From positions 4,229,001 through 4,293,000 of the forward strand of contig CM072908.1 of assembly GCA_037013685.1 (NCBI GenBank): a stretch of 64,000 nt of DNA, written 5' to 3'. The notes under the pieces were generated by a model, which was not told the DNA's origin, did no database searches, and saw nothing but the letters and a program-made list of their open reading frames with translations. Each line of letters opens with the position of its first letter. Position 1 is the stretch's first letter. This document shows positions 11,966 to 25,000 of the stretch, piece by piece. A program made the translations under genes and the position numbers. This stretch comes from Acridotheres tristis (lineage: Eukaryota > Chordata > Aves > Passeriformes > Sturnidae).

Positions 11966-14900
11966 CCATAACCTCTGAAAGGATGGAAATTTGGGATCAC
12001 ACTCTGCTGTTCTGCACGCTGAAGGTCATTGTGTGGCAGGTGCAGGCACACTTGTTGCTTTGAGTAAACAGCAGCACGTTATCCCAAAAAATTCTGGTCT
12101 CACTGCAGAGGTGGGTGCCTGGTGTTTGGAGCGCTGGAGGCAGAGGCTTCTGGAGCAAGGGCTCCCTTTTTGAGCTGATTATTCTGAGTGAATCATTGCA
12201 GGCAGTACTGGCTGAGGTCGGAGAGGCTGATATTGCCAGCTGCACTGATTTGTAAGGATTTGGGAGACATACTGATATTTTCTGGAGATAAACCACTAGA
12301 AATAGGGAAAATATTATAAAACTGTGGCCCAAGTTCCTGTTCACTTATCTCTGTGTGAGTGTTGTCAAGAGTTTAAAATATATGTGTGATAAAGCACTTC
12401 CTGGAGCAGTTGCAGTGACAGTGTGTCCTGAAAAGCATCTCCCCCTTCGCTGGAAGTGGGAAGCCAGAAAAGCCATGCCACTGGGATGGGAATGTCACTG
12501 GGGTTGTTCAGACTGGTGTTGGAGCACAGGGTGCTCTGGATAATGAGCCAGCAAGAATCAAAACCTTTTATAACCTATATTTTTAATGAAGCTGGGAAAC
12601 AGACAAAATAGGAAAGCTGTTTCTGAGTCCTGCAGGCACTTTGAGGGTGGTTAGGATATCATTAGAGGGAGTCATGGGTTGTCAGTGTTTCTCTTAATAT
12701 GGAACTGAAGTCAAGAGCAAAAACTTGATATAAAAATAAAGAACAGAGGGATTGGGTAAAACAGGTGCATCCTATTCCTGTGTCACAGCCCTGTCCAAGG
12801 TGCTGCAGGTGGTGCTGGATCGTCCTATTCAACAGGGGCTGGATGGGGAGACATCACTTCTGGAAAGGTCCTGTTTAAAGGAAATAGAAAAGGTCAATAT
12901 TAACAGACTAGGAAAAGACAAATGGCGGTGTTGTACAAATACTGTGTCAGATGAGGAATTGTTCCCAAAATTGTAGATAAGACAGCTCTGTCCTTTTTAT
13001 CTGGTAATACTGAATAAGAGGACAATGAATTTTGCTAAAGAGCAGCACAAGTTAAATCTGATTTAAGGAAAGGAAATACAGTGACGCTGCTGCAAGATGT
13101 CATTCCCTTCTCGAGTGTGGTAAACTCAAAAATAGAATGAAAATTTGTGGATGGTGAGAGAAACCAGGGAAATAACAAGCAACCTTGTGAGGGGGACTGC
13201 CAGAAGGGACATGAATACTTGGACCTTTCTGGGACTGCCTGCACTTCTGGAACCCTTCACAGCTTTTTGTCTGTGTCCTGCTGTGTGACCTTCTTCCCTC
13301 CCATGCCACAATGCTGTTTTGGCTCCATGGATGAATTTCCTTCCTGTCTTAGGTCTAACCTGCTGCCACCCATCATTTCTACTTTGCTTGAAATTCACCT
13401 GTCAGTGCCCATGGCAGCCATGACGTGGATGTGTGGAGGAGCATCCCTGGTGGGACAGTGTGGATTTGCACTAAGGGCAGGCACTGTGCTCCCAACACAG
13501 CCTGCCAGTCCTCCCCAATTAGGGTGATGGTTTTCTGTGTGAGGCCAGGGCATACATGGAGACCTGACTGAGCTCCCTGCAGTGAGCTGTGCTAAGATAA
13601 TTCAAGTCAGCAGCTAAAGATTCATCAGGGATGCTGGAATCCTTCCAGAGGTGCTGGGCAGGCAGCAGTGCTGGGCTGCAGCAGGTGCTGTCCTGGGCCC
13701 CTGCACTGTCCCATCCTTGGTGGCAGGGTGGCACGGGTCTGCTCTGTGCTGGGGGTGTCCTGGGATGTCCTCTCTCTCTGCTCTTCATATTCATCCTGTT
13801 AACAAATGGCATCCCTCATCATCAAAATATTTTCCATAGGCCCTCTGGTGATCACATGAGCAGTATCAGAAGTCATTAATTCTGAAATGTGGGCTCCAGG
13901 GGACACTTTGGGCAAATTCAGCTGGCAAATAAACCTTTAAACCTTTCCTTGTCAATGCTCCCCCTGTCAGGCAGGTGCTGAGCTGTCATTCACCAGCCTA
14001 CAGCTCTCCTCAATAAGCAGCTGCAGCATTCCTCCTCTGCATATCCTGGTGAAACCAAAAGGGCAGAAGATTCCCTAAGCTCCCCAGCAAAGCTCTTTTT
14101 TCCCCCAAGATAAGTATTTCTTCAAAGGACTGTGGCAAGGTGGCTGTCATTTATACTCTTTTAAACAAATATCATAACAGCTGATATGTTATGTGAGCAG
14201 TGGGTTTTGGGGGTTTTTTTATAATTTATTTCTGCTGATGCATTCTCTAAGGTCTTTAAAATGTAATTTGGGATTGTTAGTGACTTCCAAGGTGTCAAAG
14301 GGTTCAAACTGCCTGGTTGAGCCTATTACTCTGAGCAGCAGTTGGAGAAGGGCTTTCCCATCTGACCACTTTGCTTATCAAGCAGGGAGGCAATACCTAG
14401 TACTCAGTGAAAAGCCTATGGAAAGGAATGAGTTCTTTCTGAAGTGCTTCAGTGCTGACACACATCTAAATCAAGTTATTGGGCAAGGGGTGGTTCTGTG
14501 CCATGGGGCAAGCAGCTTCCTGTGAACACTAACTGCATGTGATGCCTGAGCCAAATACCCTTCAGAGCTGCTTAACAGCTTCTCCTTTCCATTTTGGTGA
14601 TATCTTTCTAAATTATACATTAAACTTATCAGGCTGAGTAATGCATCACAGCTTCCCCATGTCAGACTTAATGTTCCTTACTCAGCTGCAGCTTTGTGTT
14701 TGCCTTTTCCCTTCCGTTTATCATCAGGCAAACCCCGGGTCCTCCTCTCCAGGAGCTGCCTGCGGCGCAGATGCTCTGCAGGAGCCAGGTATTGGGGGCT
14801 GCCCCATCCCAGGGCAAGGCTGGCTCGCGAGAGCACGACCTGCCATGCTGCAAAAGGGTCCTGGAAACTCATGTTGCCGTCCTGTGGGATGTGGGTGCTT

Positions 14901-15689
14901 TGCTGTAGGTGGGGGTTTGTGTTTGTGAATAAATTAAAGTAACACCCAAGGAATCTGAGCAAGCGGCGCGCGGGGAGAGTGGTGGCAGCGGTGTGGTGGC
15001 ATTGGGGGTTGTGGGTGACAAGGGACTGACACTGTGGCTCTTGGGATTTTAGGTGCCACAGGAAAAACAAGTAATTTGCTACTTTTTCTTGCCAATATGT
15101 CTGAAGACAGATAGTATTTGGTTAAGTGCAGCTCTAAAATGGAAACTCAAGCAATTTTCTTTCAGTGGCTTCTCAGATCATTGCACAGCAAGATGCAGCT
15201 AAGGAGAAAGGCATCTCTTGGTTTTAAGTGCTCTGTGTTAATGCTGCTGTCTTCTGCAAAATTACCAGGCTTTGTTGCTGTAATTCTATGCAAGGAGGAA
15301 TTCCTAATTTTAGGGGTTTTTTTCCTTGTCTTGTGGGCCCTTTTGTATTTCGTCTATAGGCTGGTAATACCTCACTCCCAGGAGATGGACTGAGTTCCTT
15401 CTGTTTCCTTCCTGCCTCTCCCTTGAGCTCCCTGTGTATCAGCCCCGTGTTTGAGCCTGGGGTCCTTTGGCCACATCAGCCCTTCAATGAGCAGATGCTG
15501 TGCAGAACTGCTGCTGTTTGAAGCAGTCCTTTTTTATTGTTCTGTTTCATTTTATTCTGATGTATATATAAATAATTGGACGCCTTTAGTAGGCTGCAAT
15601 TATACTCCTGGGTCATATATCCACCAGTTTTCTTCTGCTTTTTTTTTTTCCCCCTCAGAAGTCAGGAGGCAGCTGTGGGAATCAGTGCT

Positions 15690-16030
15690 GCTCTTTTAAT
15701 AAATGCAGTCACTCCAACGCCTGTAGCACCTGAGCGGGTTTTTCTGAACAGCGCAGCTTTTCCTATTTGTAACACACTTTCACCTTTTTATGTTTACATT
15801 CTATAGCAAAACAATGTATGTTTTCAGCAGAATTAATCAGTATAATTACATGTTATTTCCAGTGTCAGGTTCAGCAGAAGCACTGATTCTGAGAGGTGAT
15901 TAGCCCTCTCAGCAGCAATGGGGATGGAGAGCTAATCTGTGCCGAAAACTCTGATTTTGAAAGACGCCATTTATACTCTACTTATAAATTGAATATTTCC
16001 TCTGAACGCCCCCAACCAATTTGAATAGAA
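15690..16030. promoter_or_regulatory. Candidate intronic enhancer / conserved noncoding block
   Basis: This unique, AT-rich stretch carries TTAATAAATG, GAATTAATCAGTATAATTAC and GGTGATTAGCC motifs (homeodomain and bicoid-type cores) and ends in a CCAATTTG block. It has no repeats and no coding potential. It is listed as a candidate on motif density alone. Confidence 0.25.
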
Positions 16031-19000
16031 ATGTATTTATACCTGATGGCAGTGCACTGTGTTTGTTTTAGATTACAGCTTTGCTTCTGTTTGCAGAGGC
16101 TGCCATTACTCAGACAGACAGGGCCTGAGTCTTTTGTAACAGGACCTCTGCCCCTTTGCATTTGCCTGAAGTTCTACCAAATGAACTGCAGTTGTTTAAA
16201 TCTGCATAGTCTTCATCTTCTCCAATCCCTAAAAAATTATAAAGTCCTTGAATATTCTGTGATTCTGTAATACAGTTTTTGGGCTGTGCAGCAAGAGCTC
16301 CTACATGAGCTGTCTGTGTGTGGTTTGTGGCATGTCCCTCCACATAGAAAACTCCTTGACCTCTTATAAAGTTCATGAGGCAGATTCAAAGTTCATTGCA
16401 AAAATGGAAGAACGGTTAAGTTCTTAATTTCTGTAATTTCAGCCTTTCAGAATAGGAAGCATTTTACAGACCCAAAGCTCCAAGAGAGCTTTCATTTGCT
16501 GTTTCAGTCTTTTAGAAAGTACAATTATACAGGAAGGAAGTTCCTTGCAAAAAAGTTCAGATCAATTAAAACAATTTACTTTGTTGCTAATGATTCCAGA
16601 CCATTGTAATTTATTGGTAAATAAGTGGCTTCAAAAGCATGTTCATTCAGTGAGTACACAGAGGAAATGTTAATGGAGTCTTGGGTAAATTAGGTCTTGG
16701 TTTGATCACAGACTCTCCCCACAAACCTTTCTGTGCAGGTTTGCCACATAGCCTAAGGAATTCCAGCTTTTAGAGCAAACTACAGTTTCTGATGGGTTTT
16801 CAGCATTCACAGAAACACAGAGAAGGAGGGGTGGCATGGGCTGGCCCAGCCAGAGTGGATAACCAGTGTTAACAAGGTGAGGTGCGTCCCTTTATGTGTG
16901 TTACCGACCACTGGGTTTGTGCTGGTGCTCAGCAGAGGTGAGACAATAAACAGCAATTACTGGGCAGTTTTTATATTGGCCACAAATGTATTTTGCAGAA
17001 CCTTTTGAATGTTCTTTCCAAATTGACCTTTTTTTAGCAGAACTTATCAGTGTTAAAAAAACAGGAGTCGGTGCTGGTTTTGTCAGGGTCTCACTTATCC
17101 TGTGGACAAGTTTGCTGCAGCTTCAATTTGCCTGCTTGGAAAATTGGCTGTCACATGCCAGGGACAGCCAGATCTGTCAAGCTCCACACAGTTTTCCTTT
17201 ATTAGCTCTATTGGGTTTATTGCTTTTCGTATGCTCTGAGGGATGATGGTTGTTTAGTGACAAGAACCTGAAAAATCATTCAAGTTGACAATGCTTTTTA
17301 GATTTCATTTTTTCCTTGTGTCTCTATCTATAAAACAGAATGACTTGAGGACACGGTGAACATTGTGGAGAGTTTGCTCTATTGCTGGGAATGTGCCTTC
17401 AAGCTCTGGGCTCTGCTGTTGTTACCATCCCCACATCAACCAAACTGCAGTAATGGGCATTTTACCTGTCCTGCTGCAGCTTCTGGTGTTGCAGGGATGG
17501 GCTTTGGTTTTCAGCAAACAGGCTCTCATCTCCTTAGGCGTGGTGGTTGCTTCAGTCATTTCCAAATTGTACATGCAAATTGGGATGAAAGATTGTTGTG
17601 ACATTTTTTCAGGTTCTTGCAGTACTGAGACAACTGAAATGTTTCTGACATAACACCAAAACATCAGGAAACCAAGAGAAGAGACATTCCGAATAGTGGT
17701 GATGGAGGATCTCCTCTTGCACGGTTGTTTCTGCCTAAAGAGATGGATGTTATGTTCCTCAGAGTGCTCTCCTAGTACAGAGTCAAAAGGAGGCTCTGCA
17801 GGGAATCCCTGTGTTCACCCACGCTGGTTTTGTTGCCTGTCGTCTCATTACACATTCCTTTATGGGTTCTTTAGTGGCAGGCAGACAGCACATACCATGT
17901 GAGGTGCCTGTTCCTCAGGGGGCCCAGCAGGACGTGGTCTCCCTTGTGCTTTCACATCACAGCATCTCCAGCGCCTCTGTTCCAGTCTCAGGGTTCGGGA
18001 ACAGCATCATCAGCTGTTGCATGTGTAATGAGAACAGAATCCCCTGGGCTGTTCTCTGCTCCATGTCTTGCTGTGAACACGCAGTGCAGGATGGATGGTG
18101 CTGCTGTAACCACTTCACAGGGGTGGGCACTGGTGGTCCTGGCAGACACAGTGAGTGTCCAGCCCTGCACAGGGCACTTGCACTTCTGGTGTGTGTCCTT
18201 CTGAAAGTGAGGAGGGATAACGTGGAGAATTCTGGTGACTTGAATTCCTGCTGTATCTGACGTTTCCTCGCTCTCTGCAGCTGTGGCAGGTGACAGAAAT
18301 GCCTCTGACAGCAATAGAAATGTTCCTGATGAAGGGGAGAAGGCAGCTGCAGCTCCTGTGTCTGTGCCAAGATGAAAATCTTCATTGTTGAGTGGTTTGC
18401 AAAGGCACAACTGCAGTCACCTCAAATCGTGCTGTTGCTGAGTGAGCACCAGCTCTCCATTCCAGCAGTATCAGAGAGAAACAATCTGTGTCTGGATGAA
18501 TGAAGTCACTCGTCTTTAGCAACAAAGAGGAGGCATCTGGGCAGGGTCTCTGATCTCTGACTCAAACAGGCAGTCTTTGCTAGTGGAATAAAAGGCAGAA
18601 AACCTATGTGGGATACGTACAAAGGCTAAAATGTGGGTGGGTATGTAAGACTCTCAATATTCTGCTAAAAATCAGCCCTACCAGCAGTCATGTGTGGCAC
18701 ACTTAACAACAGACCCTCAGGTCAGTTCTCGTGCTGTCTGATGAAGTTCAGATCTGAGAGGTCCAAGCTGAAGAACAAAACTTGGTCTGTCCTTTATTTG
18801 AAGGACAGCAAGACAAGGGTCTCCATTCCTCTTCCATGTTCTGTGCAGACAGGAAAAAAAGGAAAAAGCAGTAAATTAAAAAATGCACAGAGCACTCTTG
18901 AGCCTGGATAGTGCAGAGTATTGCTGTTTCTGGGGTTTCAAGGACTCTTGTCATAAGTTGTTCATTCCTCAGTGTTACCTCTCTCTTAGATGCTTTTTCA

Positions 19001-22000
19001 GATGCATCGATGCCTAAGCTCAAAAACCCCTTTGATCTGTGCTTACTTTGCTGAGCATTTACCAACTTAAAAGTGCCTGTGTTAAACTTTAATATTCCCG
19101 TGTCTGGCACTGGATGTTCCAACCACTGCTGCTTTTTTGGGATGTCTCAGAAGATACCAGTGTATGTAGCTGGGTCAAGTAGCTGATGGGTGAAATGAGC
19201 AATGACTGGCTGCGTGTAATAGTCTGCATCTGTTACTGAAATTCAGAAGCTTTCCTGCCTTTTTGTATTTTGTAAGGCATACAATGTCATATGCCTTGTG
19301 TGTTCTTTTCTCTTGCTGATGTGAATGTACACCACAGGCAGCAGCACTTAGTGTATAAAATATCTCAGCTTTATAGTTACATTTGGCAAGTAGATAAAAA
19401 GAAAAAGGGGGAGGGAATTTCTGCATTTAATGGCAACTGCATTGCTATTTGTTGTATCCTTCAGAAGGCATTGCCAAAACTTTACTCTTTTTCTTGGAGC
19501 ATACTGTGAAATAAAAAGATGAGTGAGACTCTCCAGGAGAGATGCAGCCATGGAATTACCAAAGAAGTCGATAACTCTCATGTGCCACATCTCCAAATGC
19601 TCGCCTGATAAATTTGCGCTCACTACTTAAAAATCTAATTGGATGAAGTGTCGGCATCTGTCATCGGCTCAGCCTGAGCCCAAGGGCTAAACAAAGCTCA
19701 CCTTTCTCTGCTTAAATAACACAGCTTTGGAGGTTATCAGGGCACTGTCGTGTGCTGGGAGATTGCCAGGCTGCTCCTGTGCAGAGAATTTGAGACTGAT
19801 GGATCAGGCTGAAGGGCAGTTTGCTTTGCTGTAGCAACTTCTGCTCATCCCTGATAACATCTCCCTTAGCAGCCAGGTCGCTTGCTCTGACTTGGCAGTT
19901 TGAGGCAGGATGGGCTCACTGTCCAATTTACAATTCTTTGCTCTTAGTGTGTGAAAGAGAGACCTGATTTGGGGCAAAAAGGAGCCAGGGAGGAATGTGT
20001 GCCTCTGCCTTGAGTTCAGAGTTGTGCTGGCACTTGCCAGAGCTGTTTGTCCACCCTGGGACTGCTTCTGTGCTTGCTCTGACATAATGAAACAGAGAAA
20101 CAAAATCCGTTTGTCAGATCTCCCCAAGAGGAACCTGAATGCCTGCGTGGCCAGAAGGGGGTTAGAGTCCTTGGTCTGATAAGGAGATAATTCCTCTCTT
20201 ATCAGCAGGTCAGAGAAGCCCGTCTGAGCTCCACAGCAGCACTGTTGGGGTCACATTTTCTTTTAAGATTCCAAGGCATCCACGTGGGAGTCTCGAAGTG
20301 TATGTGGAGGAGGCCCAGAGGGCTGGGCTGTCTCCCAGCCTACAGCAGGACTGAGAGATGCTAATCCCTGTTTGTTAATGCCATTGTATGCAGGAGACTT
20401 CCAAGTGGTAGTGAAGAAGAAAGAAGGTTGTCTAGTGATCTTTTTCTTTCCGTTCAGAAGAAATTCAAGTCTGATACTCCTTTTTTTGCTTTAGGATTTG
20501 ATGTTACTGGTTTAAAGTGCTGCCTCAGTTCCCAGCTGACTGCCGTGGATCCTTTTCAGGACACCATGGCTAATGAGTCACAGGCAGGAGCTGTAGGGAG
20601 AATGGAGGGAGGCATGTCTTTGATATGTTTGGGGTGTCCCTGGAACCTGCCCATCTCTTCCACTGGGCACAGCCCCATGTTACTGAGCTTTTATGCATCT
20701 TTTGTTTGGACCCTCCACTTTGTGAACCCTCACAAGCGATGCAGAAGTAAAATTGGACTCCAAAAAGAGAACCTTGGACTTCCTGGCACTGGCATTACTC
20801 ATGTCTGGAAGGGTTATCCAGGCACAACAAAACCTTCAGTGAATAACCTGTGTGCTGTATAGCAGTGTCATAAGGGTTTTGCCATAGGAACAAACGTGTT
20901 GCAAGACTATCAAAGGCAACATTATGAAAGTGTTTTGAAGGTTATTGATGTTATTCCTCTGGGAATCGTATTACCAGTCACTGATATCAAAAGTAACAAA
21001 TTTAAAGAAGCTATAAATGATAGAGCCCTCAGAGCAAGAGCAAAGAATAGAAATAAAAAGGGCTTGTTGGCTTACCACATCCTGTATAGGCTGCGTGGAA
21101 CATTAAACAGCATTTATCTGCTGTTCCTTCAGGCAGGCATCAAGCTCACATGTGCCTCCTTTCCTGGAGCCCCATGCCCCTGCACTGTGTCTGTGCAGGT
21201 GTAGGGAAAGGGGTCAGGGCTGGTGAGCACTTTGAGCCACAGCTCCAGCCCCTGGGATGCTGCTGGAGCTGCTGTCACCTTCTGGCACTGCAGAGAGCTC
21301 CTTCCTGCTGGGCAGGTGGGATGTGTGGGGCTGGGAAGTGCTGAGCTGCTGCTCTGCTGCCTTGTGCTGATGGGCCAAGTCTTGGACACATCCTCAGTCC
21401 ATCGTGCTGCTGCTGTGGGAAGTGTACATGGGGTGTGAGGGGCCATCCTCTTCCAAATGATTTACAATCATTTTTATATGTACAAATGTAACTTGGAGCT
21501 TGGTGAAACTTTAGGAGCAGTGCTGAAGGACAGCATGTCTCTGCAGGGAAAGCTTATCACGAGCTCTCAGTACAAATCTCCTGGGCTTTTCTTGTTTGGT
21601 ATTTGGAAATGTCAGCTTTCTATTACTTGGTCCACCTACAACAATACCAATTAAAAAAGTAAGAAGTGATGCATCTGCAGGTGCCCATAGAGCTGCTCTT
21701 AATTCACAGAAATGCATTAATATTTAACAGATAATAGTGTTATTGAGGCAAACTAGGCCATCAGCTTGAGAGAAAAACTTGCACCATCTTCATTCCAACT
21801 AGAATTGGAAGCAGCGCATTCTGTTGATAGAAACTTTGAAAGCACTTGGTGAATGTCAGTGGAGCTTTGAAATTAAAATTTCTTCTTATTTCAGACCAAC
21901 TATTATTGTATCTCTGGCTTGGGTGAGCTGGGAAAGGGCAGAAGCCACTTGGGGCATGATTTATAATGCTGGCATTTCTGGCCGGTGATGGGGATGGAAG

Positions 22001-25000
22001 TGTTCCAAGCTGAGCTCTGCCTGAGCTCGTTTGAAATGCAATGACAGAATTCCCATGTAAAGGTTGCAATAAAAACAGAAAGAGGGAGAAGAGATTCTGT
22101 ACTTCAGAATAAAAAAAAAATAAAGAGTCCTCACAAATGTCAGCTGAGGGATCTCTGGCTCACACTTGTGGGGAAAAATAGTCCAAATGCAGTAGCGCAA
22201 ATCTTTTACAGAGCAGCAGCCTGCAAAGAGAGCAGCACTGTTACAGCATATGCAGTACCTCAATATTTACATTTGTGTCTGTGATTTGTTGGGATTTTGC
22301 CCATGTGTGCATGGGCAGCATGATTTCAAAGATGATTTCAAAGTATTCATGTAGCTGCAGGGCAGAACTCTGCTCCATATCTACAGTCTTGGTGGCTGGA
22401 AGATTCCTGGGTGCTTTATTGGCAATCAAGCCTTTGCTTTGTGTTACCCTATAAAGAATCATGCTTTGCTGTTAAATCGAGTGATCCCAATGTATAAATT
22501 GGGCTGTATAAGTTGGCAAATTTTTTGAGATGTTTTGAAAATGAAAAGCAGAATTCAAGTGTAGGATACTGAAATACCACGTGGCTTTGATGTTCTCCTC
22601 TGCAGCACTTTCCTTGCAGATGAAATTCCACTATTCTGGAAATGGTTGCAATACACAGGTTTAACATAGGAAAATACAGAGGCACTGTGCAAAGTCTTCA
22701 AAGGTGGAGAGCTGGAGTAGCAGAATATACTCAGTGTAGCAAGAGATGTGTGTGCTATAATAAGCCTCATTTGTCAGGAAGAGTATCTCGGAGGAGTTCA
22801 AACCCAAAGAAACCTTTGCTTTGCCCTCAGCACTATTGTTTGAAAATCCTCAAGGCTTTTGCAGAATGAATTGTAAAACTGCAGAGAGCAAGTGACAGGG
22901 AGGAGGAGGAGATGCCTTGGTGATTTCCATGGCAAATCTGTCTCCCTGTAGAGGCAGTCGGTGCTGCCTGCAGCAGCTGGGTTAAAGGCAGCTGTTGCTG
23001 CTGTTTCATACTTTCCCTGAGCAGGGGTGTTAAGAAGGAGTATCTCTGAGTAAGCTGAAGTAAGGCAGGTTGCTTTCTCTAAGTTTTCTCTGCATGCTTT
23101 AATGATAGCTGTGTTTTTATACACAAGCAATGGCATAGCTGTAGACAGCTATTAACTGAGTCAGCTGCCTCTGACAGACAGCTCAAAGCTATGAAAGTCT
23201 CAGGCTGGTCTTTCAAGAATCCAGACAAACAGTAAAAACCATGGGTTTGAAAAAGAGCCTTGCTCTGTGGGTGGAAGCCTGGAGCCCACCGTGGTTCTCA
23301 GAGAAAACCCTTTGGAGACGTGGGTGGGAGCCAGGCTGTGCTGAGGGATGCTCTGCCATTGGTGCCCTGCATGCTGGGCAGTACCAACACCACAAGTGCC
23401 ACAGACTTTGGTGTCCTCAGACCTTCCCATGAAACCATTTCCATGGTCTCTGGGGCAATAAGCAGGACAGGAGACTTCCCTGCTGCATCTCCATCCCTGG
23501 GACCTCTGTGTTAGTAGCAAAGCTCCCTGCATGTTCCTAGATAAATAAATACAGCCCCAGCTCATGGCAGAATCATCTTGTCCCTATCAGCTGTCTGTGT
23601 AAGTTAAAGCTTCCAGCTGGGAGAGGTGACACAGATGAAAAGAAATTTCCATTGTCCGGAAGAATAATACCTGTGTGAGAAAGAGAAGTGCCTTTTGTTT
23701 TGTTTCTGGTTGTGTAGCATCATCTTCCTGTTACAGCTTTTACTAGCACTAGAGGTATTGCTATGAAAGATAAAAAACATCCCAGAAATCAATTTCTTTT
23801 GGAACTTTGGAGGCCAGGAATTACTGCATGCTATTTCTCTGTATCTTTCAAAGTGTACTTTAAGTAAACATGATCCTCAGGAGTATTTAGAGGCAGCTCT
23901 TTCTATATAAAATATCTTCAAATGTATCACATTTGACAATGTATTAGTGAGTGTTTGGTATTTGTTCTATATTAAGACTCTCTTACTTTGCTGCTCATGC
24001 CATTTAAATGCTGCCTGCTCTGTGTGCTGTGCCCTTACCAAGGTATTGAAGAGGAACTGGGGAACACGTTATAAAGTATACAGCCAGATGAAATCTTGAT
24101 TCTCTTTAAAACAATTGCAGGAAATCTCGTAATCTCAAAATAATTTTTTGCTTTCCAAGGCTTTCTATTGAAAGTATGTGGAGCTATATCATCCTGTAGT
24201 CAATCTCTTGTCTCAGAAATTCTTGAACTTAAACAAAGAAAACAACTCAAAATAATTTGGGCTGTAAAACTGGGAAAATGACTCTGTGTTGGAGCTGTGG
24301 GCTGGCTGACCTTTTGAGACAAGCATTGTATCCACAGGGTGTAAATCTGGAGACCCCAGCCATGGCCAGGATGTGGTCATGGTGAGGATGGTGGGGATGG
24401 CACCACCCCAGAGGGGACCCAAAGCTCCTGTGCCCAGGCAAGGACAGTGACAACTAGCACGAGTTCCTGAGTGAGTGTGTGCCAGGATGCTGATTTAAGT
24501 GCAATTAAAACCACACATGCACCAATGTCTCTCTGCCTGGCTGACTCCAAGCATCTTCTCTTCCTGAGGAAGCTATTGAAGGGCCAGAAGTTCCAGCAGC
24601 TCTTTTGCCAGCTGGAGCCATAGGGGACAAGGTTAATTCAAGGTGCTGTGCTAGCTAAAAGGGATTTTCCAGCAGAAGGAGTCCTGCTCTGCAGCACAAC
24701 AACTGCTTTTGTGTCTGGCTCTGGGGTCCCACTCTCTTCCCTGTGCTCCAGTGCTTCAGCTCGGGTGCCAGGGCTGTGCTGTCTCTGGTAATTGTCTCGT
24801 TCTCCCTAATTAAACATGCCCAGCTCTAGATAAATTAAGGCAGTAGGTTGTAAGCTCAAAGGCAGTGGATTTTTTTTTTTTGTTTTCACAGTTAGTGTGG
24901 AAGATTAATATATTCTAAGGCATCAGCCACCAGGTTGCCTTCCATAGCATGACCTCAATTAGAAATTAGTTCAAGGATAAAGAAATTGCTGGGATTCAAA

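Noticed and set aside
16250..16272. Two copies of an ATTCTGTG-like octamer, reminiscent of the 3' end of an avian CR1 LINE
   Set aside because: Only two imperfect copies and no CR1 body or typical 3' UTR sequence in front of them.
17811..18260. 149-codon plus-strand open frame with many Cys
   Set aside because: The overlapping minus strand has equally long frames, the composition is that of random translation, and no domain or splice context supports it.
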